The notes under the pieces are model-generated. The model ran no database searches and had not been told where the DNA came from. It worked only from the letters and a program-made list of their open reading frames with translations. The position numbers were made by a program, and so were the translations under genes. A stretch of DNA of 64,000 nt from NCBI RefSeq assembly GCF_008065375.1, contig NZ_VJYI01000001.1:558001-622000 (forward strand). The letters are read 5' to 3'. This DNA is from Nonomuraea sp. SYSU D8015 (GTDB lineage: Bacteria > Actinomycetota > Actinomycetes > Streptosporangiales > Streptosporangiaceae). Below, in pieces: positions 49,608 through 59,053 of the stretch (within the stretch, counting starts at the first letter, position 1; every line of letters begins with the position of its first letter).

Positions 49608-51125
49608 CTACAACGGCGAACCGTCCACGGCGGGCGAGCCCCGGCCGTCAGACAGGGAAGCGTTTGACTTGGCCGACCTTCGAGCTCGTACGGCGGCTGC
49701 GAGCGGCGTGTTCGGCCCGGCCGCCAGGATCAGCTCCTCCTGCAGCCGCCGCCGCGCCGCCGGGGTGAGCCGGTGGAACTGCGGCCCGGGCACGTATCCG
49801 CCCGCCTCCTCGCCGGCCTTCACCTGGCTCAGCAGCCCGGCGTGCCGCAGGATCCGCAACGCCGCCTCCAGCTCGCCGATCGGCAACTGGGTGTGGCGGC
49901 GCAGCTCATCGGCGGGAGTGGGGTGCGGTGACAGCCACGAGTCCTCCGGGAGCAGCCCTTCGGCCCTCGGGATCGCCACCGAGTGCACCAGCACCAGGGT
50001 CAGCACTGCCCGCTCGCTCACCCCGAGCCGCATGCTCGCGGCCCGCATGCCGTGGGCCGGGGCCGGGGCTTGTCCCAGGGGAGCCGCCCCGGCGTCCATG
50101 CCCGTCCCGCCGTCCATGCCCGTCCCGGCGTCCACGTCCGTCCCGGCGTCCGTGGCGGGTCTGTCCTCCGACGGGTTCGTGCCGGTGGGCGTGCTCGTTT
50201 CGCTCGGGTTGGTCGCCGCCGATGGGCCGGCCGGGCCGGTGGCGGTGAGGGCGGCGGCACAGGCGTCGTCGTAGCCGGAGGTCCAGCGGTCGCGGTGCTG
50301 GATCAGCGTGCGGCCGCGCAGGGCCAGCATCTCGCCCAGCGTGTGGCGCAGCGCCGGGTCGCGCAACGCGGCGAAGCGGAGCTCCTGGACCGGCTCGGCG
50401 GCGTACTCCACCGCCATGAACGCCGCCACCAGCTCGGCCCGCCGCCGCTCGTCATAGGCCCCCAGCAGGTGCTCGAACTCCGCAACGCCGCCCTCGGCCC
50501 GCCCTCCGACGCCGAGGGCCGGGGGGAGCTCGGCGGGACGGGCGGCGGCCACGATGTCGGCGTCGCCGACCACGGTGAGCTCCGGTCGCTCCGGCCCGGG
50601 CAGGCGGCGTACCAGCTCCTGGAGCTGCGCATGCGACTCCACCGGCCACAGGGCGCAGCGCGGGCCGAGCACGACCACGCCATCGTCCATGACGATCCAC
50701 GCCGATTCGTGCAGCCGGCGCAGCGCGCCGATCGCCCAGTTGCGCATCAGGTCGTCGGTGCGTCCGATCAGCGCCCGGTAGGTGTCGAGCACCAACTCCA
50801 CGGGCGCCGGGTCCCCGGGCCACGGGTCCACGGACAGGTCCGTCCAGCAGCACTTGAGCACGGCGGCCAGGACGCGCCTGGACTCGCCCGACCGCTCCAC
50901 GGGAACGGGCGCCACCTGGTATTCGTCCAGCAGCGAGGGCGTCACGCCGTCAGGCCACACCGGCAGCGCCTGACCGGTGGAGTCGGGCCACGTCAGGCGC
51001 ACCATCCCGGGAGGCGCGGCTACCCCGGCCCCCAGCCACAGCGGCCCGCCCGCCCGCGCCCGCGCATGGGGGAGGCGTCCGTCGGCCGCCTGCGACGTGG
51101 CTCCCGCGTTGCCGGTCGTGCTCAT
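49608..51125 (-). CDS. winged-helix subunit of the SMC-like complex (MukE/JetB-like position)
   Basis: ATG 51125 overlaps the stop of the upstream gene (ATGA). The 505-residue protein has a mixed N-terminal half (VLKCCWTDLSVDPWP, LIGRTDDLMRNWAIGALRRL) and a low-complexity linker with GTGMDGG units coded by 18-bp tandem repeats (50091-50153). The C-terminal winged-helix reads TPADELRRHTQLPIGELEAAL, then LRILRHAGLLSQV. By position, size and wHTH it resembles kleisin-interacting subunits such as MukE or JetB, but I see no direct family match. It carries no catalytic motif. Confidence 0.65.
   Translation of the reverse strand: MSTTGNAGATSQAADGRLPHARARAGGPLWLGAGVAAPPGMVRLTWPDSTGQALPVWPDGVTPSLLDEYQVAPVPVERSGESRRVLAAVLKCCWTDLSVDPWPGDPAPVELVLDTYRALIGRTDDLMRNWAIGALRRLHESAWIVMDDGVVVLGPRCALWPVESHAQLQELVRRLPGPERPELTVVGDADIVAAARPAELPPALGVGGRAEGGVAEFEHLLGAYDERRRAELVAAFMAVEYAAEPVQELRFAALRDPALRHTLGEMLALRGRTLIQHRDRWTSGYDDACAAALTATGPAGPSAATNPSETSTPTGTNPSEDRPATDAGTDVDAGTGMDGGTGMDAGAAPLGQAPAPAHGMRAASMRLGVSERAVLTLVLVHSVAIPRAEGLLPEDSWLSPHPTPADELRRHTQLPIGELEAALRILRHAGLLSQVKAGEEAGGYVPGPQFHRLTPAARRRLQEELILAAGPNTPLAAAVRARRSAKSNASLSDGRGSPAVDGSPL
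50091..50153 (-). repeat. 18-bp tandem repeats encoding (D)AGTGMDGG units
   Basis: Plus-strand units GGCGTCCATGCCCGTCCC start at 50091, 50109 and 50127, with a degenerate fourth. They encode a flexible Asp/Gly/Met linker in the winged-helix protein. Confidence 0.85.
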
Positions 51126-52321
51126 GGGACGCGCTCCAGGTAACCGTGTGACAGCCATGCGGGCTCGCGCCCCGGGTCGATCGTGAGCTCATCGGACCAC
51201 GTCAGCCGGTATGGCAGCTCGGGACGGAGATCCACGGTCGTCAGGTCGGCGAGGACGCGGCGGGCGGAGGGCCAGTCGGGACCGAGGACGTCGGCGAGCG
51301 CCACCCGCGACTTCTCGCCCAGCAACGACTCGGCCACCGATCTCAGCCGTTCGATCGCCGCGCCGGGCGAGGAGTCGAGCGAGTCGGAAGGCCCGGGGTC
51401 GGGCAGGTTGGAGCGCGGGGGAGTGGGCTGGGCGGGAGCCGGGCGGGGAGCTTCGTCCACGGCACGGGCGATGGCCGCCGGGTCGTGCCACGGCGCGGGC
51501 GCGTCGAACACGAACCCGTCGAGCACGGCGGCCAGCCGCTCCTTGGAGGCGGTCTGCGCGAAGGTCCGCCACGTCTCCGTCGGCAGCAGCGTCAGGTTGC
51601 GGGTGGTGCCGGCCGAGTCGGCCAGCCGCCCGGCGGCGCGGCGCGAGGCGTCGCTGTAGGCGTAGATCGCCGCTCGCAGGTCGGTGCAGACCCGGTCGAG
51701 CTCGGGCCAGCGGGTCAGGATCGTGCCGTGCAACCCCTGCGCGCGCCGGGCGATCTCCTCGGTGCCCCACAGCTTGGGGGCCTGCTCACGCAGCTCCTCG
51801 ATCGTGCCCGTGGTGAGCGTGATCAGCTCCAGCGCCCACAGCCGGAACGCCCGCGCCAGGTTGACCGCGCTCTGCCAGGCCTCCTCCATGGTGGTGCGCG
51901 GATCGGCGACGTTGAGGTCTTCCAGCGCCAGCAGCCGGTGCATTTCCGACTGGCCGCCGTCGTCCATCATCCGCCGGATGAACATCAGCCCGACCACACT
52001 CGTGAACGAGGCCCGGTAACGCAGCTGGTTGGGCTTGGGGAACACCTCGCGGATCGCGCCCAGCCCCTTGAGCACCCGCAGCCGGTTGTCGAACTGGTCG
52101 CTCGGATAGGCCCGGCAGGCGAAGCGCATCTGCTCGTGCGTCAGCCACTCCTCGCCCGCCTCCGCGAAGGCCGCGAACAGCGTCTCGGCGATGTCGACCA
52201 GGGCCGGGTCGTCGACCACGGCGCCGCTGTCGCGGGCCAGAGCGGCGAACATCCGGCGATAGGTGGACAGCACCGCCTCGTCGGTGAGGACGGCGTCGAG
52301 CGTCAAGGGCTGATCGGACAC
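51122..52321 (-). CDS. kleisin-like subunit of the SMC-like complex (MukF/JetA-like position)
   Basis: GTG 52321 follows TACCGT (52329-52334) by seven bases, so this leaderless gene heads the operon. The 399-residue protein starts with a winged-helix-like segment (LTLDAVLTDEAVLSTYRRMF, then TLFAAFAEAGEEWLTHEQM and NRLRVLKGLGAIREVFPKPN), continues as a long helical middle, a Pro-rich linker and a C-terminal wHTH-like domain (AIERLRSVAESLLGEKSRVA). A wHTH-helix-linker-wHTH layout is the kleisin pattern of MukF, MksF and JetA. Direct homology to those families is not demonstrable by eye. Confidence 0.7.
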   Translation of the reverse strand: MSDQPLTLDAVLTDEAVLSTYRRMFAALARDSGAVVDDPALVDIAETLFAAFAEAGEEWLTHEQMRFACRAYPSDQFDNRLRVLKGLGAIREVFPKPNQLRYRASFTSVVGLMFIRRMMDDGGQSEMHRLLALEDLNVADPRTTMEEAWQSAVNLARAFRLWALELITLTTGTIEELREQAPKLWGTEEIARRAQGLHGTILTRWPELDRVCTDLRAAIYAYSDASRRAAGRLADSAGTTRNLTLLPTETWRTFAQTASKERLAAVLDGFVFDAPAPWHDPAAIARAVDEAPRPAPAQPTPPRSNLPDPGPSDSLDSSPGAAIERLRSVAESLLGEKSRVALADVLGPDWPSARRVLADLTTVDLRPELPYRLTWSDELTIDPGREPAWLSHGYLERVP

Positions 52322-52505
52322 GCGCTCTACGGTAGGGCTTCGCACCGACACTCTCCGAACCCACGACGAACTCACGACGACTCCACCACGAACCCATAAC
52401 GGCTACCAGCCGGTACGCACGCATATGGGACGGTTGGACGCTAGGGTGATGCCCGGTAATACGGGGGCAAACGTTAAGTAATCGTATGTACGGGGTGAGT
52501 GACGA

Positions 52506-54665
52506 ATGCGTATCCCCGGGCTCCGGGGCGACCGGGCCACGGCGGTGATCGCCGGGGTGGCGGCCACGATCCTGGTCGCCGCGGCGGCGTGGTTCGGCGT
52601 GGGGGTCTCGAGCGCCAACCCCAAGCTGGCCGACGTCGGCGCATGGCTCTGGACCAAGGCCAGAGGCAAGATCGTGCACGTCAACGGCCTGTCCGGCGAG
52701 GTCGACGGCTACCTCGACGACAAGGCGGGCCGCCGGCTGCGCGTGGTGCAGGACGGCGGGCACGTGCTGCTCGTCGACGAGAACACGGGGTTCGTCAGCC
52801 GCGTCGAGCCGAGCCAGCTCACCGTCGCCCAGACCCGCGACTTCGGCGCCGCCGGCCTGCAGCTGGCCGTGTCCGACGACTCCGCGTACGCGGTGGACCC
52901 GGCCAAGGGCACGGTCCAGGAGATCGACCCGGCCACACTCAACTCCGTCGGCGCGCCGATCACTCTGCCCGGACCGCTGGGCGCGGCCCGCATCGACGGC
53001 GGCGGCCGGCTGTGGGTGCCGGTCACCGCGAAGGGCGAGGTCGTCCCGGTGACCGAGGGCCAGGCGACGAGCCCGCTCAAGGTCGGCGAGCCCGGCGAGG
53101 AGCTGTCCGTCACGATCGCGGGCGGCCTGCCCGTCGTGGTCAACACCAGGGGCGCCACCGCCACGATCGTCGGCGCGGACGGCGGCGTCGGCGAGATCAC
53201 GCTGCCCAAGGGCGTGGCCCAGGCCGCCAAGGGCGGCGCGCTCACCCCGGCCGCGACCGAGGGCTCGCTGGTGCCGATCCTGACGGCCGGCGACTCGGGC
53301 CTGCTCGTGGTGATCGACACCTCGTCCAACTCGGTGCTCAGCACCAAGTTCACCGCCGACGACCCGGCCAAGCTCGGCGTGCCGCAGGTGCTCGGGACCA
53401 AGGTGTACGTGCCCGACCAGAGCACCGGCGCACTGATCGTCTGGGACAGCGCGGCCGGCGGCCGCCCCACGACGCTCCAGGTGGCCGAGGGGCCAGGCCC
53501 GGTGGACGTGTTCGTCAAGGACGGCCTGCTCTGGGCCAACGACGAGAACGGCGACCGCGCCGTCGTCATCGACCCGGAGGGCCGCAAGCACGACGTGGAC
53601 AAGGACGACTCGGACGTGCCGGGGCCGACGAACACGCCCAAGCCCCGCCAGACGCCCCGCGACGTGCCCACGAACACCGACGCCCCGCCGCAGCCCGACC
53701 CGGTCAAGACCACCACGGCTCCCCGTCCCACACGTACGCGCGAGACCGAGGAGCCCACGCCGACGCGCGAGCCCACCAAGTCGCCCACCCCCACGGAGAG
53801 CCCGACCCCGAGCACGTCCCCGACCCCGTCTCCGTCGCCGACCCCCAGCCCGCCGTCGGCGCCCGGGGCCGTGACCGCCCGCTCGGGCCCCGGCAAGGTC
53901 ACCGTGACCTTCAGCCCGTCAACCGGCGGCAAGGTCGAGCGGTACACGCTCAAGACGTCCGGCACGGGCCGGGCCGAGCCGCAGTCGGTGGACGCGGACG
54001 GGCCGTACCGGTTCGAGTTCACGGGCGGGGACTGCGCGAACGAGTACACGTTCGTCGTGGTCGCCCACTGGTCGGGCGGCGAGGTCGAGTCCCAGCCGAG
54101 CGCCGGGGCCAAGCCGTGCGTGGCGCCGGGCGCGCCGACCGGCTTCGCGGCCAAGGCCAAGAACCGGGGCGCGGAGCTGACGTGGAACGCCCCGGAGAAC
54201 GCGGGCGACGGCACGACGTACGAGCTGACCGGCGCCGCGACGAACAACTCGATCAAGGGCACGTCCTTCACCGTGGACGGGCTCAAGAACAACACGAAGC
54301 ACGCGTTCAAGCTCAAGGCGAAGAACGCGGCGGGGGAGAGCCCGGAGGTGGCCACCACCGAGGTGGACCTGGCCTATCCGCGGCAGCAGTACCAGAACAA
54401 GAGCAACGACGACACCAACACCCTCATCCGGCCCGGACCCTCCAAGTCCGGAGAAGCCGGAAGCATCCCGAAGGGGCAGTACATCACGCTGACCGTGATC
54501 TGCCAGGTGAAGGGCGAGAACTACACCGACCCCTCCAACGGCGCGTCCAGCGACATCTGGAACCGGGTCGAGAGCCAGTACGGCAACGGCTACCTGAACG
54601 ACACTCTCGTGGCCACCCCGGACGGCGGCTTCCCCGAGGGACCGCTCTTCGAGTGCACCGACTGA
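52506..54665 (+). CDS. membrane-anchored beta-propeller / fibronectin type III protein
   Basis: The 719-residue protein has an N-terminal membrane helix (ATAVIAGVAATILVAAAAWF) and an extracellular beta-propeller-like region (~50-380). A Pro/Thr/Ser spacer (~385-470) is followed by two fibronectin type III domains (~470-560 and ~560-650) with APGAVTARSGPGKVTVTFSP, then a small C-terminal domain with a Cys pair. It heads an operon with MoxR, DUF58 and TgpA genes that is conserved across actinomycetes and is linked to the cell envelope. The FN3 domains probably contact wall polymers. Its exact role is unknown. Confidence 0.85.
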   Translation: MRIPGLRGDRATAVIAGVAATILVAAAAWFGVGVSSANPKLADVGAWLWTKARGKIVHVNGLSGEVDGYLDDKAGRRLRVVQDGGHVLLVDENTGFVSRVEPSQLTVAQTRDFGAAGLQLAVSDDSAYAVDPAKGTVQEIDPATLNSVGAPITLPGPLGAARIDGGGRLWVPVTAKGEVVPVTEGQATSPLKVGEPGEELSVTIAGGLPVVVNTRGATATIVGADGGVGEITLPKGVAQAAKGGALTPAATEGSLVPILTAGDSGLLVVIDTSSNSVLSTKFTADDPAKLGVPQVLGTKVYVPDQSTGALIVWDSAAGGRPTTLQVAEGPGPVDVFVKDGLLWANDENGDRAVVIDPEGRKHDVDKDDSDVPGPTNTPKPRQTPRDVPTNTDAPPQPDPVKTTTAPRPTRTRETEEPTPTREPTKSPTPTESPTPSTSPTPSPSPTPSPPSAPGAVTARSGPGKVTVTFSPSTGGKVERYTLKTSGTGRAEPQSVDADGPYRFEFTGGDCANEYTFVVVAHWSGGEVESQPSAGAKPCVAPGAPTGFAAKAKNRGAELTWNAPENAGDGTTYELTGAATNNSIKGTSFTVDGLKNNTKHAFKLKAKNAAGESPEVATTEVDLAYPRQQYQNKSNDDTNTLIRPGPSKSGEAGSIPKGQYITLTVICQVKGENYTDPSNGASSDIWNRVESQYGNGYLNDTLVATPDGGFPEGPLFECTD

Positions 54666-54678
54666 GAGGGGGACTCAG

Positions 54679-55722
54679 TTGACCCAGTACCACTACCAGG
54701 ACCCGTTCGAGCAGACCGCGCAGCCGTACCAGCAGCAGCAACAACCCGTCCAGCAGGCGCCGCAGCAGCAGGCGGCGCTGGCGCAGCAGTTCGCCCAGCG
54801 CTTCCAGCTGCTGGCCGGCAACATCGAGCGGATCATCCGCGGCAAGCACGAGGCCATCGAGCTGGCCCTGATCTGCCTGTTCGCCGAGGGGCACCTGCTC
54901 ATCGAGGACGTCCCCGGCACCGGCAAGACCACGCTCGCCCGCTCCATCGCGGCCAGCGTGGACGCGGAGTGGCGGCGCATCCAGTTCACGCCCGACCTGC
55001 TGCCCAGCGACATCACCGGCGTTTCGATCTTCAACCAGGCGCACCAGAAGTTCGAGTTCCACCACGGCCCCGTGTTCGCGAACATCGTGCTCGCCGACGA
55101 GATCAACCGCGCCTCGCCGAAGACGCAGGCCGCGCTGCTGGAGGTCATGGAGGAGCGGCGGGTCACGGTGGACGCCGAGCCGCATCCGGTGCCGAGGCCG
55201 TTCCTGGTGGTGGCCACGCAGAACCCGGTGGACATGGACGGCACGTACCCGCTGCCGGAGGCCCAGCTCGACCGCTTCCTCATGAAGATCTCCGTCGGCT
55301 ATCCCGATCACGTCTCCGAGGTCGAGGTGCTGAAGGGCATGCCGACGGGGCCGCAGGTCGAACGGCTGCCCGTGGTGGCGCGCGGCTCCGACGTGGCCGG
55401 GATGATCGACTTCGCCTCGCGCATCCACGTGGCCGACCCGGTCTACGACTACATCGTGGCGTTGTGCGCGGCCACCCGTACCAGCCCGCATCTGCGGCTC
55501 GGCGCCAGCCCCCGGGGAAGCCTGGCGCTGCTGCGCGCCGCCCGGGTGAAGGCGGCCGCCGCCGGGCGCCACTATGTGGTGCCGGAGGACGTGAAGGCGC
55601 TGGCCGTGCCCGTGATCGCGCACCGCCTGATCCTCTCGCCCGAGTCCGAGCTGCGCGACATCACCGCCGCGGCCGTGCTCGGCGAACTCCTCGCCGGGAT
55701 GCCGGTGCCGCAGGCGGCCTGA
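54679..55722 (+). CDS. MoxR-type AAA+ ATPase of the FN3/DUF58/TgpA operon
   Basis: TTG 54679 is used; GAGAGGGGG lies seven bases upstream and there is no nearer ATG or GTG. A Gln-rich tail (PYQQQQQPVQQAPQQQ) precedes the AAA+ core with Walker A EDVPGTGKTTLA, Walker B VLADEINRASPKTQAALLEVM and sensor 1 VVATQNPVDMDGTYPLPEAQLDRF. At 347 residues it is a classic MoxR, distinct from the shorter copy at 4171. It shares one base with the DUF58 gene (TGATG) and is thought to act with it as an envelope chaperone system. Confidence 0.95.
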   Translation: MTQYHYQDPFEQTAQPYQQQQQPVQQAPQQQAALAQQFAQRFQLLAGNIERIIRGKHEAIELALICLFAEGHLLIEDVPGTGKTTLARSIAASVDAEWRRIQFTPDLLPSDITGVSIFNQAHQKFEFHHGPVFANIVLADEINRASPKTQAALLEVMEERRVTVDAEPHPVPRPFLVVATQNPVDMDGTYPLPEAQLDRFLMKISVGYPDHVSEVEVLKGMPTGPQVERLPVVARGSDVAGMIDFASRIHVADPVYDYIVALCAATRTSPHLRLGASPRGSLALLRAARVKAAAAGRHYVVPEDVKALAVPVIAHRLILSPESELRDITAAAVLGELLAGMPVPQAA

Positions 55723-56804
55723 TGCTGACTCCCCTGGGATGGGGCACGCTGGCCGGATCCCTCGTGCTGTACGCGGCGGGGTTCGCGCTCGGCTACCCCG
55801 AGCCGGTCGTGCTGGCCACCGGCGGGCTGCTGGCGCTGGCCGGCGCGATCGTGTGGACCGCGCCGAAACCGCGGCTGGAGGTGCATCGCGAGGTCACGCC
55901 GCTCAAGGTGCCGCGCGGGGACGCGGCCGTGGCGGTGCTGAGCGTCACCAACCTCGGTCGCCGCGGGCTGTCGGGGCTGCGGGCCCAGGACCGGATCGGC
56001 GAGGCCAGGCACACCGTCGACCTGCCGAGGCTGCCCAGGAACGGGGGGCGCACGGTGTCGTACCCGCTGCCCACGGACGTGCGCGGGGAGATGCCGGTCG
56101 GGCCGCTGACGCTGGTGCGGGCCGACCCGTTCGGGCTGACGCGCCGGGTCAGGGAGTACGGCCGCCCCGCCACGCTCCTCGTCCGGCCCCGCACCGTCGC
56201 GCTGCCCGTGCCCCCGTCCGGCAAGGCCCACCATCTCGAGGGACCGACCAGTGACAACGCCCCCAGCGGCACGGTCACGTTCCATACCCTGCGCGAGTAC
56301 GTCGTCGGCGACGACCTTCGGCACGTCCACTGGCGGTCGAGCGCCCGCACCGGGACGTTGATGGTCCGCCAGCTCATCGACGCCAGCCTGCCGACCACGA
56401 CGGTGGTGCTCGACACGCGGGACACGCTCGACGAGCTGGCGGTGGACGCCGCCGCCTCGGTCGCCGTCGCCGCCGCCCGCGCCGGCTTCCCGATCCGCGT
56501 CATCACGGGTGACGGGCCTCTGCCGGACACCAAGTCCGACGCCGAGGCCGTGCTCGACCGGCTCGCCGTCGTCCGGGGCGGCACGGCGGGCGTCGGCGAG
56601 GCCATGCGCCTGGCGCGGGGCGGAGGGTCCCTGGTGCTGGTCACGGGGGACCCGGCGGAGGCGGGGCGGGCCGCGGGCGTCCGCCGCCGCTTCGACCGGG
56701 TCATCTGCGTGTACGTCGGCACGGAACCGGTCTCGGTCCCCGGGGTCACGGTCCTGCCGATCACCTCGCTCGACGCGCTGCCGCTCGCCTGGGGGTCCCG
56801 ATGA
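55722..56804 (+). CDS. DUF58 (VWA-like) protein
   Basis: The 360-residue protein has two N-terminal membrane helices (LGWGTLAGSLVLYAAGFALG and VLATGGLLALAGAIVW), then a DUF58 region with REYVVGDDLRHVHWRSSARTG and MVRQLIDASLPTTTVVLDTRDT, the latter resembling the VWA strand with a DxR/T loop. It is the standard partner of MoxR in this operon. Its ATG overlaps the MoxR stop and its own stop overlaps the next start (ATGA), so the proteins are produced together. The function is unknown but probably structural. Confidence 0.93.
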   Translation: MLTPLGWGTLAGSLVLYAAGFALGYPEPVVLATGGLLALAGAIVWTAPKPRLEVHREVTPLKVPRGDAAVAVLSVTNLGRRGLSGLRAQDRIGEARHTVDLPRLPRNGGRTVSYPLPTDVRGEMPVGPLTLVRADPFGLTRRVREYGRPATLLVRPRTVALPVPPSGKAHHLEGPTSDNAPSGTVTFHTLREYVVGDDLRHVHWRSSARTGTLMVRQLIDASLPTTTVVLDTRDTLDELAVDAAASVAVAAARAGFPIRVITGDGPLPDTKSDAEAVLDRLAVVRGGTAGVGEAMRLARGGGSLVLVTGDPAEAGRAAGVRRRFDRVICVYVGTEPVSVPGVTVLPITSLDALPLAWGSR

Positions 56805-59053
56805 CCCACCACCACGGCAACCCCTCGGATGCCGGCCTGCCCGGCACCGGGCCAGGCGGTCATGCGGCAGGCGGATACGGCCTGGCCAGCGCGTCGCCGG
56901 CCGGATCCGCCGCAGGCGGGACCGGGCACGCGGCCGGGCGGAAGGGCGGACGGCGAGCGGCTGGACGGCAGGCGGGCAGGGAAGTGCCGGGGACGGGCGT
57001 GGCGGCGGCGGCGCTGTGGCGGAGGCTGGTCGGGCTCGGGCTCGTGGCGGCCGTCGCCGGGGTCGCGGGCTGGGGGTTTCACCGGGTCTTCCCGAGCATG
57101 GAACTGCTTCTCGCCATCGTCCCCGCCGCCGTGGGCCCGGCGGTCGTCGCCGCGCTCACCGCCAGGCGCCCCCTCTGGCTGGCCCTCGCCCTCGACGTGA
57201 TCCTCTGGTTCGCCGGCACCGTCCCCCTCTACCGTGGCCTGGAGCCCGCCCTGTTCGCCGACGTGGCGAACTCCTGGCACGCCCTGCTCACCACCCTTCT
57301 CCCCGCCCAGCCGGACCCCCACCTGCTCATCCTCGTCCACACACTCGTCTGGGCAGCGGCCACGACGGGCGCCGAGATCCTCACCCGCACCAGGACCAGG
57401 GTCGCCGCCGCACTCCCCGCCCTCCTCGTCTACGGTGTGGCGCTCCTGCTCGGCGTCGACGGCGAGGGCTCCGGCCTTCCGGTGGCCGGCACGCTGTTCG
57501 TGCTGATCGCCGCCCTGGCCACGCTCCGCGACGACCGCCCCCCGGTCTGGCTGCTCGCCGGTCTCCCGGCGGCCGCCGCGCTGGCCGTCCTGGCCATGGT
57601 CGTGGGCCCGCTGCTGCCCATCGCCGCGCAGCCGTACAACCCGCGCGACCACGCCGACCTGCCCCCGCCCGTCCGCGTGGACAGCGTCAGCCCGCTGGAC
57701 CGCGTCTCGGCCTGGCTGCAAATCCCGGACAGGCCGCTGTTCACCGTCACCTCGGACAAGCCGCTCAACTGGCGGCTGGCCGTGCTCGACCGGTACGACG
57801 GCGTTCGCTGGACCTCCGGCGCCCGCTTCCAGCCGACCGGCGGCCGGGTGCCGGAGGGCGAGTGGACGGGCGAGGCGGACGTCGTACGGCAGAAGGTGAC
57901 CTTCGACGGCCTGCCCGGCACCTGGCTGCCGGCGGCCGAGCGGCCGGAGCGGGTCAGCGGCGTGCGCGGGCTGGTGGTGGACCCCGAGAGCGGGGCGCTC
58001 CTGGCCGGGAGCAAGCCGGCCAAGGGGTTCAGCTACGAGGTGACCTCCCGGGTGCCCAGGCCCTCCAAGGAGGACCTGCTGGCGGCCGCGCCGGTGAACG
58101 ACCCGAGCCTGACCTCGTTCCCCGACGGCCCGCAGAAGGCGCTGTTCCGCAAGCTCGCCCAGGAGGCCGTCAAGGGCGCCGACGAGCCGATGCGGCAGGC
58201 GTACCGGCTGCAGAGCTACCTGCGCACCAACGCCCGCTACGACGTCACCGCGCCCCCGGGGCACTCGCTCAAGGGGCTGGAGTTCTTCCTGCAGACCACG
58301 CACCGGGGGACGTCGGAGCAGTTCGCGACCACGTTCGCGCTCATGGCCAGGACGCTCGGGCTGCCGTCGCGGGTGGTCGTGGGGTTCCGGCCGGGGCAGA
58401 CGTCCGGCGGCGTCTATCACGTCAAGTCGGGACACGTGATGGCGTGGGCGGAGATCAAGTTCGAGGGGCTGGGCTGGCGGCCGTTCTATCCGACGCCCGG
58501 GCGCAGCGGCGCCAAGGACGACCACGACGTCGTGTCGGCGGCCATCGAGGAGAGCGAGAAGCTGGAGGGCGAGTTCACGCGGGGCGGGGGGAGCGACCGG
58601 CCGGAGAACACCCGGCCGCAGGGCACGGGAGACGGCGGGGACCAGGGGAGCGGGCTGTCGCCGTGGGTCATCGCGGTGGCGGTGGGCGGCGGGCTGCTGG
58701 TGGCGTACGCCGGAGTGGTCGTGACCCTGCCGTGGTGGCGCAGGCGGAGCCGTCGCCGGGGCCCGGGGCCCGAGCAGCGGGTGCTCGGGGCGTGGCGGCA
58801 GGCCTGCGATGACCTGGGGCTCAAGGGCGATCACGCCCTGACGGCAGAGGACGTCGTCGCCCGACAATCAGGCAACATTTCGGCTCATCTCCGGCCGTTA
58901 GCTGATATATCCAACTTCGTTCGGTACGCCCCCGAAGCCGTCACCGACGAGGCCGCCACCGCCGCCTGGCAGCGCAGCGACGCCGTCCGCAGGGCCGTAC
59001 GCGCCGCCACCCCCTTCACCGCCCGCCTGCGCAGACGCCTCCTGCTGCGATGA
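56801..59053 (+). CDS. TgpA-family transglutaminase-like membrane protein, catalytic triad lost
   Basis: The 750-residue protein has about six N-terminal helices (residues ~65-280), a DUF3488-like extracellular section, a transglutaminase-core domain and a C-terminal helix (~625-650). In the core the usual catalytic Cys is S505 (GTSEQFATTF), the His of HAWxE is M547 (HVMAWAE) and the Asp of GWxxxDPT is Y563 (GWRPFYPTPG). All three catalytic positions are changed, yet the fold-forming residues (SRVVVGFRPG, AWAEI) are kept. It is therefore likely a structural pseudo-enzyme in the envelope complex. The gene overlaps DUF58 and the winged-helix gene. Confidence 0.9.
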   Translation: MTHHHGNPSDAGLPGTGPGGHAAGGYGLASASPAGSAAGGTGHAAGRKGGRRAAGRQAGREVPGTGVAAAALWRRLVGLGLVAAVAGVAGWGFHRVFPSMELLLAIVPAAVGPAVVAALTARRPLWLALALDVILWFAGTVPLYRGLEPALFADVANSWHALLTTLLPAQPDPHLLILVHTLVWAAATTGAEILTRTRTRVAAALPALLVYGVALLLGVDGEGSGLPVAGTLFVLIAALATLRDDRPPVWLLAGLPAAAALAVLAMVVGPLLPIAAQPYNPRDHADLPPPVRVDSVSPLDRVSAWLQIPDRPLFTVTSDKPLNWRLAVLDRYDGVRWTSGARFQPTGGRVPEGEWTGEADVVRQKVTFDGLPGTWLPAAERPERVSGVRGLVVDPESGALLAGSKPAKGFSYEVTSRVPRPSKEDLLAAAPVNDPSLTSFPDGPQKALFRKLAQEAVKGADEPMRQAYRLQSYLRTNARYDVTAPPGHSLKGLEFFLQTTHRGTSEQFATTFALMARTLGLPSRVVVGFRPGQTSGGVYHVKSGHVMAWAEIKFEGLGWRPFYPTPGRSGAKDDHDVVSAAIEESEKLEGEFTRGGGSDRPENTRPQGTGDGGDQGSGLSPWVIAVAVGGGLLVAYAGVVVTLPWWRRRSRRRGPGPEQRVLGAWRQACDDLGLKGDHALTAEDVVARQSGNISAHLRPLADISNFVRYAPEAVTDEAATAAWQRSDAVRRAVRAATPFTARLRRRLLLR

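Noticed and set aside
45825..52321. Complete Wadjet (JetABCD) system
   Set aside because: No JetD-like topoisomerase/nuclease gene is adjacent and the sequences do not match the TIGR02677-02680 families; kept as a condensin-like operon only.
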